NCBI GenBank assembly: GCA_027314825.1
Contig: DAHVAB010000120.1
Span: 1 to 7,466, forward strand
Length of the DNA: 7,466 bases
Direction of reading: 5' to 3'
Source: Solirubrobacterales bacterium
Lineage (GTDB): Bacteria; Actinomycetota; Thermoleophilia; Solirubrobacterales; Solirubrobacteraceae
The position numbers and the translations under genes are program-made. Under the pieces are notes generated by a model, which saw nothing but the letters and a program-made list of their open reading frames with translations, made no database searches and was not told the DNA's origin. Within the stretch, counting starts at the first letter, position 1, and each line of letters begins with the position of its first letter. Shown here piece by piece: positions 1-5,059 of the stretch.

Positions 1-156
1 TTCACCAACACGGGAATCGTGATCTGGCCGCCGCTGTTCGGTGCGATCGCCGACGCCGCCGGCAGCTTCCGCGCCTCCTGGGCGGTGCTCGCGCTGACGC
101 TCGCCGCGTCGCTTCTGCCGCTGCTCTCGATCAGGGAGGGCCGGCACCGGCAGTAG
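1..156 (+). CDS. MFS transporter, C-terminal end (5' part outside window)
   Basis: The first 51 codons of the window form an open frame that ends at TAG (154-156). It has a helix containing TNTGIVIWPPLFGAIAD, a short polar turn (AAGSFRAS), then a second hydrophobic helix (WAVLALTLAASLLPLLSI) and a short basic tail, REGRHRQ. This arrangement is typical of the last two transmembrane helices and cytoplasmic tail of a major facilitator superfamily permease in the inner membrane. The Asn-Gly, Pro and 'G.I.D..GS' pattern in the second-last helix is common in MFS sugar- or organic-acid-type carriers. The substrate cannot be read from this fragment. It lies upstream of the CoA-transferase on the same strand, so it may import the acid activated by that enzyme, but two hairpins and a promoter-like site between them suggest separate transcription. 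Another polytopic transporter family is possible. Confidence 0.7.
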   Translation, partial: FTNTGIVIWPPLFGAIADAAGSFRASWAVLALTLAASLLPLLSIREGRHRQ

Positions 157-157
157 C

Positions 158-188
158 CCCGCGCCGCCGCGGGCCGGGCGAGCCCGGC
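158..188 (+). terminator. Two adjacent GC hairpins after the MFS stop codon (candidate terminator)
   Basis: Immediately after the MFS stop there are two abutting perfect inverted repeats. The first is CCCGCG/CGCGGG (158-163 and 168-173, 4-nt loop). The second is GCCGGGC/GCCCGGC (173-179 and 182-188). Neither is followed by a T-run, so this would be a non-canonical terminator of the kind often proposed for high-GC actinobacteria. Short GC palindromes also arise by chance at this composition. Confidence 0.4.
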
Positions 189-195
189 GATCGCG

Positions 196-224
196 GCGAC
201 ACAGACCCCATCGCCTGCAATAAT
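196..224 (+). promoter_or_regulatory. Putative sigma70-type promoter for the CoA-transferase gene
   Basis: GCGACA (196-201; 4 of 6 matches to TTGACA) is separated by exactly 17 nt from AATAAT (219-224; 5 of 6 matches to TATAAT). The -10 lies in a short AT-richer island in an otherwise GC-rich gap. Transcription would begin near 231, giving a leader of about 55 nt before the ATG at 286. This is also a reason not to use the upstream ATG at 223, which overlaps the -10. It is inferred from sequence match only. Confidence 0.4.
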
Positions 225-285
225 GGAAACGGCGTATGTCCGACATCAGGCATGCAGCACGACAACCGAGAGGATGCAGGGACCA

Positions 286-1488
286 ATGGCACTGCCTCTG
301 AGCGATATCCGCGTGATCGCGATCGAGCAGTACGGCGCCGGGCCATGGGGCACCCTGCAGCTCGCAGACCTCGGCGCCGAGGTGATCAAGATCGAGGACC
401 CCTCGGTCGGCGGCGACGTGGGCCGCTACGTGCCGCCCTACGCCGAGGGCGAGGACTCGCTCTTCTTCGAGACCTTCAACCGCAACAAGAAGAGCATCTC
501 GCTCGACCTGCGCACGCCCGGCGGGCGGGAGGTGCTGGAGGATCTGGTCCGCGGCGCCGACGCCGTCTACTCGAACCTGCGCGGCGATCAGCCCAAGCGG
601 CTGCGGATCACATACGAGGACCTCGCGAATGTCAACCCGCGGATCGTCTGCTGCTCGCTCTCGGGCTTCGGGATGACCGGCCCGCGCGCCGGCGAAGCCG
701 GCTACGACTACATCATGCAGGGCATGGCCGGCTGGATGAGCCTCACCGGCGACCCCGGCGGCCCGCCGACCAAGAGCGGGCTCTCGCTCGTCGACCTCTC
801 AGGCGGCTACGTCTCCGCGATCGCGCTGCTGGCCGGCCTCTGGCGCGCGCGGCGCGACGGCGTCGGCTGCGACTGCGACATCTCGCTGTATGAGACCGCG
901 CTGCACCAGCTCATGTACGTCGGCACCTGGACCGCGACGGCCGGTTTCGTCCCGCGGCGGATGCCGGAGTCGGCCCACCCCTCGATCGTCCCATTCCAGG
1001 CATTCGCGACCGCCGACGGCTACATCACCGTCGCCTGCGCCAAGCAGAAGTTCTGGGAGCGATTTGCGGTCACGATCGGGCACCCGGAGCTGCTCGACGA
1101 CGATCGCTTCTGCGACTTCGGTGGACGCGACCGCAACCGCGAGCAGCTGCTGCCCATCCTCCGGGAGGCTCTCGCCAGCCGCAGCAGCGAGGAGTGGCTG
1201 GCCACCTTCGCGGAGGCCAGCGTGCCGTGCGGCCCCGTCTACGAGGTGCCCGACGCCCTGAATGACCGCCAGCTCGTGGCCCGCGAGGACATCGTCGAGA
1301 TCGAGCACCCGCGTCTGGGCACCGTGCGCCAGCTGGCCTCGCCGCTGCGCGTCAACACCGATTCGGAGCCGTGGCCGCTCACGCGCGCTCCCTTCCGAGG
1401 CGAGCACACCGATGAGATCCTCCGCGATCTCTGCGGCTACGACGAGGCCCGGATCGAGGAGCTGCACGCTGGCGGCACGCTCGGATAG
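286..1488 (+). CDS. CaiB/BaiF family (family III) acyl-CoA transferase
   Basis: A 400-residue cytosolic enzyme predicted to move coenzyme A between an acyl-CoA donor and a carboxylic acid, through an aspartyl-CoA anhydride intermediate. The N-terminal Rossmann-like part contains ADLGAEVIKIE (about residues 27-37), the hallmark of the family. NRNKKSISLDL follows (about 66-75), then CSLSGFGMTGP (about 123-133) and GYDYIMQGMAGWMSLTG (139-155). Asp170 in SLVDLSGGY aligns with the catalytic aspartate of formyl-CoA transferase and of alpha-methylacyl-CoA racemase. Length is usual for the family. I chose ATG 286 because the conserved fold starts a few residues later (LPLSDIRVIAIEQ) and AGGGA/GAGAGG purine runs lie just upstream. 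ATG 223 would add 21 residues unlike the family and overlaps a likely -10; ATG 274 is also possible. The substrate is unknown. The gene converges with the hyuAB-amidase operon, and its last four codons and stop form the start of the first 45-bp repeat. Confidence 0.93.
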   Translation: MALPLSDIRVIAIEQYGAGPWGTLQLADLGAEVIKIEDPSVGGDVGRYVPPYAEGEDSLFFETFNRNKKSISLDLRTPGGREVLEDLVRGADAVYSNLRGDQPKRLRITYEDLANVNPRIVCCSLSGFGMTGPRAGEAGYDYIMQGMAGWMSLTGDPGGPPTKSGLSLVDLSGGYVSAIALLAGLWRARRDGVGCDCDISLYETALHQLMYVGTWTATAGFVPRRMPESAHPSIVPFQAFATADGYITVACAKQKFWERFAVTIGHPELLDDDRFCDFGGRDRNREQLLPILREALASRSSEEWLATFAEASVPCGPVYEVPDALNDRQLVAREDIVEIEHPRLGTVRQLASPLRVNTDSEPWPLTRAPFRGEHTDEILRDLCGYDEARIEELHAGGTLG

Positions 1489-1538
1489 CAGTGGTCCGGC
1501 ACCCCGGCCTCAGCCTGCGGCACGCTCGGATAACGGCG

Positions 1539-1554
1539 GGCCGGTACCCCGGCC
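1539..1554 (+). terminator. Repeat-borne hairpin downstream of the CoA-transferase gene (candidate terminator)
   Basis: GGCCGG and CCGGCC form a perfect 6-bp stem with a 4-nt TACC loop, about 50 bases after the CoA-transferase stop. The same stem with a CACC loop recurs perfectly in unit 3 (1584-1599). It is weakened in unit 1 (1494-1509, one mismatch near the base) and has a C/A mismatch on this strand in units 4 (1629-1644) and 5. No T-run follows any copy. Repetition could make a weak terminator effective, but function is inferred. Confidence 0.4.
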
Positions 1555-1673
1555 TCAGCCGGCGGCACGCTCGGATAGCGGCGGGCCGGCACCCCGGCCT
1601 CAGCCGGCGGCACGCTCGGATAACGGCGGGCCGGCACCCCAGCCTCAGCCGGCGGCACGCTCCGGTAGCGGCA

Positions 1674-1689
1674 GGCCGGCACCCCAGCC
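1674..1689 (-). terminator. Hairpin abutting the amidase stop codon (candidate operon terminator)
   Basis: Read on the - strand, GGCTGG and CCGGCC pair over 6 bp with one G-U wobble around a 4-nt loop. The stem begins directly after the amidase TGA (1692-1690). Four further copies of the structure follow downstream in the other repeat units. In units 4 and 5 the base change gives a wobble on this strand but a mismatch on the other, so these copies favour the amidase direction. There is no T-run, so termination is a guess from position. Confidence 0.4.
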
Positions 1690-3111
1690 TCAGCCGGCCG
1701 GCCCGGCGCGATCGCCCGCGCGGCGCAGGTGCCAGTCGGTCGCCTGCTGATAGGCGTGGGCGGCCCGCAGGAGCATCGCCTCGTCGAAGTGCCGTCCCAC
1801 CAGCTGCATCGCCACCGGCAGCCCCTCCGATGCGGTGAACCCGATCGGCACCACGAGCGCCGGCACGCGGGCGAAGCCGAAGATGGAGATGTAGCGGGAG
1901 AGGATCCCGGTCGTCTTCAGCGGATCGCTCTCGGCGAGGATCGGCGCCGGCACCGGCGTGGCGGGCGCGAGCAGCAGGTCCAGCCCGTCCAGCAGGCCGA
2001 GGAGCTCTCGCGTGAAGCGCCGCTGCTCCTGGCGGCCCCGGGCATAGTGCGGCCCGCTCACGGCCGCTCCCCGCTGCAGCCGGGCGAGCACGTCCGGCGC
2101 GAAGCGGCCCGCGTTGCCCGGCAGTCGCTCCTCGTGGTAGGCGGCCGCCTCGGCCAAAAGCACATCGGCCGTCCACTCCGCCACGCCGGCGAGACCGCCG
2201 AGCTCCACCGGGTGCAGCTCAGCGCCGAGGTCGGCGAACGCGGCTGCCGCCGCGTCGAGCAGCGGGGCGACCTCGCCGCTGAGCGCGGAGCGCGCCTCCC
2301 CGACGAGCATGCCGATCCGCAACCCCTCGGCGCCGCGCACGAGCGCCTGCTCGTAGCGATCGACCGCGCGGTCGGCGCAGACCGGGTCGGCCGCGTCGAA
2401 CCCGGCGATGACCGCGAGCGTGCGCGCCACGTCCTCGGCCCGACGGGCCAGCGGGCCGATCGTGTCGAGCGTCCAGGAGACGGGGATCGAGCCGCCATTG
2501 GAGACCCGGCCGGAGGTCGGGCGCAGCCCCGTGACCCCGCACAGCGAGGCGGGCAGCCGCACCGAGCCGCCGGTGTCGCTGCCGAGCGTGACCGGCGCCA
2601 GGTCGGCGGCGACGGCAGCACCCGAGCCGCCGCTGGAGCCGCCGGCGCTGCGATCCAGATCCCACGGATTGTGTGCGTCTCCGAAATGGAGGTTCTGGGT
2701 CGTGCCGCCGATCGCCCATTCGGACATGTGCAGCTTGCCGAGGATCACCGCTCCGGCGGCACGCAGCTTCTCGACCACGAACGCATCCCGCGCCGCCACA
2801 TGCTCGCCCATGACCGCCGTGCCCGCGGTCATCCTCACCCCGCGCACTTCGATGTTGTCCTTGATCGCGATCGGCACGCCGTGCAGCGGCCCGAGCGGCT
2901 CGCCGCCGCTGGCCGCCACTGCCCGCTCGGCCTCCGCGGCCGCCGCTGTGGCCTCATCGGCCATCACCGTCCGGAACGCGTTCAGCTGCGGATCCTCCCG
3001 CTCGATCCGCTCCAGGTGGGCGGCCGTCAGCTCTCGCGGCGATATCTCCCTTGCCGCGATCGCCTTGGCCGCCGCCCGCGCCCCCAACGAGGTGAGCGCC
3101 TGCGCCTCCAT
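1690..3111 (-). CDS. Amidase signature (AS) family amidohydrolase
   Basis: A 473-residue cytosolic hydrolase of the family that includes GatA, fatty acid amide hydrolase and allophanate hydrolase. The Ser-cisSer-Lys triad is intact: Lys84 in PIAIKDN, Ser159 in AGGSSGGSGAAV and the nucleophile Ser183 in GSDTGGSVRLPA. The spacings (75 and 24 residues) match those of fatty acid amide hydrolase (Lys142, Ser217, Ser241). The oxyanion-loop glycines are present, and the C-terminus ends in the usual ATDWHLRR followed by ten extra residues. It starts 4 bp after the hyuB stop with no clear Shine-Dalgarno sequence, so translation probably depends on coupling to hyuB. Being last in the operon, it may hydrolyse the linear amide or carbamoyl acid made by HyuAB; this is inference. 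No GatB or GatC partner is nearby, so a role in Gln-tRNA formation is unlikely. The last two codons and stop fall in the fifth 45-bp repeat. Confidence 0.93.
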   Translation of the reverse strand: MEAQALTSLGARAAAKAIAAREISPRELTAAHLERIEREDPQLNAFRTVMADEATAAAAEAERAVAASGGEPLGPLHGVPIAIKDNIEVRGVRMTAGTAVMGEHVAARDAFVVEKLRAAGAVILGKLHMSEWAIGGTTQNLHFGDAHNPWDLDRSAGGSSGGSGAAVAADLAPVTLGSDTGGSVRLPASLCGVTGLRPTSGRVSNGGSIPVSWTLDTIGPLARRAEDVARTLAVIAGFDAADPVCADRAVDRYEQALVRGAEGLRIGMLVGEARSALSGEVAPLLDAAAAAFADLGAELHPVELGGLAGVAEWTADVLLAEAAAYHEERLPGNAGRFAPDVLARLQRGAAVSGPHYARGRQEQRRFTRELLGLLDGLDLLLAPATPVPAPILAESDPLKTTGILSRYISIFGFARVPALVVPIGFTASEGLPVAMQLVGRHFDEAMLLRAAHAYQQATDWHLRRAGDRAGPAG

Positions 3112-3115
3112 CGAA

Positions 3116-5038
3116 TCAGGTCAGGCCGAACGCCTTGTTGGCCGCCACCGAGGCGGGCGAGGAGGACGGCAGAAGCTGTCCCTTCTCCCTGCGGAAGCGG
3201 TCGTTCAGCGACAGCGAGGCGCCATCGCGCGAGGCTCGCAGCTCCTCGCGCCGCTTGCGCGTCGCCTCCTCGTCGATCTCCAGATCGCGCTCGTCCACGA
3301 ATATCACCCCGTAGGCGTCGCGGGCGAGCTCGATCGTGGTGAAGTCGTCGAGCACGTCCTCGCGCACCATCCGGGGCTCGCGCTCCAGCGGGTCGCCATA
3401 CCCGCCGGCGTTCGGCTCCCGGAACTCCACGTACTCCCCGGCCTTGAACGGGATACCGGTGACCTTCGCCTCCAGGTACTCCTCGCTGGGAGTACCTGGG
3501 TTCTTGTGAACAGAGGCGGGCAGCCCGGTCCAGCCGCCGAAGATGCCCTGCGGCGGGTCCCACTGTCGATCACCCTCGCAGGAGTAGGTGCCATCGACCA
3601 TGAAGCGGTTGCGGCGGATGACGCCCACCCCGCCCCGCCACTTGCCGGGCGCCGCCGGCTCCGGGCGCAGCTCGTACTGGTCGCAGCGCATCGGGAAGCG
3701 CAGGTCGAGCTCCTCGATCGGGTTGTTGCGCGTATTGGCCATCAGGTTGTCCACGCAGTCCATCCCGTCCTTGCCGTAGCGTCCGCCGTAGGAGCCCTCG
3801 TTGACCTCCAGATAGAGCCAGTACTCCCCGGTATCCGGAACGAACCCGGAGTAGGAGCAGAAGTGGATCGCCGCGGAGTTGCTCGCCGTCACCTGCTGGG
3901 GCAGCTGGTCGGCCAGCGCGATGATCGTGTTGTCCACGACGCGCTGCACCTGGCAGAACCGCGAGAAGCAGGCGCGCGGGAAGTTGGGGTTGAAGATCGT
4001 GCCCTTCGGCGCGATCACCTTCACCGGCCGGAACACCCCGTCGTTCTGGGGCACGTGCTCGGGGAAGGTGACCTCGTCGAGCAGCAGCGTGCGCACCGCG
4101 TAGTAGGCGCCCACCAGCAGCGAGCCCTCAAACGGCACGTTGAAGCCGGTCGGCACCTCGGCCTCCGAGCCGGAGACGTCGATCGTGATCGAGTCGCCCT
4201 CCACCACCACCTTCGTCTCCACGCGCAGCCGGCGCCCGCGGGTGCGCGCGTCGTCGTCGAGCCATGCGGTCGGAGCCGTGTACTCCCCGTCCGGGATCTT
4301 CGCGATCTCGCGGCGGAGCATGTTCTCCGAGTAGTCCATCCAATCGTAGGCGGAGCTCATCACCGTCTCCACGCCGTAGCGCTTGATCAGCCGCAGGAAC
4401 CTGTCGCGTCCGAGCTGGCAGGCAGCCATCATCGCGTTGCAGTCGCCGCGGTTCATCGTCTCTGTACGGACGTTGTCGAAGATCATCTTGTCGAGATCCT
4501 CGTTGAGCTCGCCGGCCCTGTACCAGCGCATCGCGTTATAGATCTTCGACTCCGCGTAGACATCGAACGCGTCGGCGTTGATCCCCGGGAAGGAGCCGCC
4601 CACATCGAGCACATGGGCGGTGACCGCCGCGAACCCGAGCAGCTCGCCCTCCCAGAAGATCGGCACCGCGATCGCGATGTCGGGGGTGTGGGAGGCCCCG
4701 AGATAGGGGTGGTTGTGGAAGATCACATCTCCTTCCTCGATCTCGCCCTCAAGGCGGTCGAGGAAGCCGCGGATGTACCACGGCAGCGAGCCGATGTGCA
4801 TCGGCGTGGAGTCCGACTCGCAGAGCTCGCGGCCCTGCGCGTCGAAGATCCCCGCGCCGAGATCCTCCGACTCGCGGATGATCGAGGAGTAGGACATCCT
4901 GAACAGCACGCCCGCCATCTCCTTGGCGATCGCGTGGAAGCCGCCTCCCAGCACACGCAGCGTGATCGGGTCGACCTCCACGCGCTCGCGGGTCGGCGGT
5001 CCGGGCGTGCGCCCGAGTTGGTAGTCAACGACAGACAC
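3116..5038 (-). CDS. Hydantoinase B/oxoprolinase family protein (HyuB-type catalytic subunit)
   Basis: A 640-residue partner of the HyuA-type protein encoded just upstream. The family includes N-methylhydantoinase, 5-oxoprolinase, caprolactamase and the large subunits of acetone and acetophenone carboxylases. The hydantoinase B domain runs from about residue 22 (VDPITLRVLGGGF) to 550. It holds HIGSLPWYIRGFLD (81-94), GDVIFHNHPYLGASHTPDI (103-121), TAHVLDVGG (140-148), DNLMANTRNNPIEELD (430-445), PGKWRGGVG (464-472) and AGGYGDPLERE (544-554). His117, Asp120 and His142 have the spacing I recall for the metal ligands of acetone carboxylase (His150, Asp153, His175). Two oddities: NHPY where many relatives have NDPY, and RPEPAAPGKWRGG where an Asp-Ser-Gly-Gly run is usual. 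A 40-residue charged and Ser/Ala-rich tail follows. The start is GTG at 5038 with a good ribosome site; no alternative start lies near the domain. Sequence alone does not separate ring opening from carboxylation. Confidence 0.93.
   Translation of the reverse strand: MSVVDYQLGRTPGPPTRERVEVDPITLRVLGGGFHAIAKEMAGVLFRMSYSSIIRESEDLGAGIFDAQGRELCESDSTPMHIGSLPWYIRGFLDRLEGEIEEGDVIFHNHPYLGASHTPDIAIAVPIFWEGELLGFAAVTAHVLDVGGSFPGINADAFDVYAESKIYNAMRWYRAGELNEDLDKMIFDNVRTETMNRGDCNAMMAACQLGRDRFLRLIKRYGVETVMSSAYDWMDYSENMLRREIAKIPDGEYTAPTAWLDDDARTRGRRLRVETKVVVEGDSITIDVSGSEAEVPTGFNVPFEGSLLVGAYYAVRTLLLDEVTFPEHVPQNDGVFRPVKVIAPKGTIFNPNFPRACFSRFCQVQRVVDNTIIALADQLPQQVTASNSAAIHFCSYSGFVPDTGEYWLYLEVNEGSYGGRYGKDGMDCVDNLMANTRNNPIEELDLRFPMRCDQYELRPEPAAPGKWRGGVGVIRRNRFMVDGTYSCEGDRQWDPPQGIFGGWTGLPASVHKNPGTPSEEYLEAKVTGIPFKAGEYVEFREPNAGGYGDPLEREPRMVREDVLDDFTTIELARDAYGVIFVDERDLEIDEEATRKRREELRASRDGASLSLNDRFRREKGQLLPSSSPASVAANKAFGLT
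3472..3499. repeat. Perfect 11-bp inverted repeat inside hyuB
   Basis: CCAGGTACTCC (3472-3482) and GGAGTACCTGG (3489-3499) are exact reverse complements around a 6-nt loop. In the hyuB mRNA the hairpin covers codons for Pro-Gly-Thr-Pro-Ser-Glu-Glu-Tyr-Leu plus the first base of a Glu codon, around residues 514-522. It is not at a gene boundary. A perfect 11-bp arm is longer than expected by chance in a window this size, but no function can be assigned. Confidence 0.85.
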
Positions 5039-5045
5039 GTTCTCT

Positions 5046-5051
5046 TCCCTT
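5046..5051 (-). promoter_or_regulatory. Ribosome binding site of the hyuB-type gene
   Basis: AAGGGA on the - strand, 7 nt before the GTG at 5038, inside the 21-bp gap after the hyuA stop. It is embedded in a purine run that stands out from the surrounding GC-rich sequence. It supports the GTG start. Confidence 0.7.
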
Positions 5052-5059
5052 CTCGTTGT

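Larger units (their letters stand above)
1474..1698. repeat. Five tandem 45-bp repeats spanning the 3' junction of two convergent genes
   Basis: Units begin at 1474, 1519, 1564, 1609 and 1654 with no spacer. Every unit starts GGCACGCTC and ends CTCAGCC plus two or three bases. Unit positions 13-15 are always a stop codon on the + strand (TAG, TAA, TAG, TAA, TAG). Positions 37-39 are always TCA, which is TGA on the - strand. In unit 1 the + stop is the real end of the CoA-transferase gene; in unit 5 the TGA is the real end of the amidase gene. Each unit therefore carries the last four codons plus stop of one gene, a 21-bp spacer, and the stop plus last two codons of the other. Units 2-4 differ from each other at only a few positions; units 1 and 5 are the most diverged. 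The 201 bp between the two stops equals 21 plus four times 45. Confidence 0.95.

Noticed and set aside
1486..1680. Stop-codon readthrough adding 15-residue repeats to the CoA-transferase.
   Set aside because: Readthrough of each TAG/TAA would be needed in turn, the stops are kept in every unit, and the protein already has its normal family length.
1474..1698. The tandem array as a CRISPR.
   Set aside because: Units are contiguous with no unique spacers, and no cas genes are present.
1262..1838. Open frames through the 45-bp repeats encoding 15-residue repeats, such as GGPAPRPQPAARSD on the + strand and RRYPSVPPAEAGVPA on the - strand.
   Set aside because: 45 is a multiple of 3, so any stop-free frame through the array must give a periodic peptide. 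These frames overlap the ends of two well-supported genes and have no ribosome site or recognisable start.
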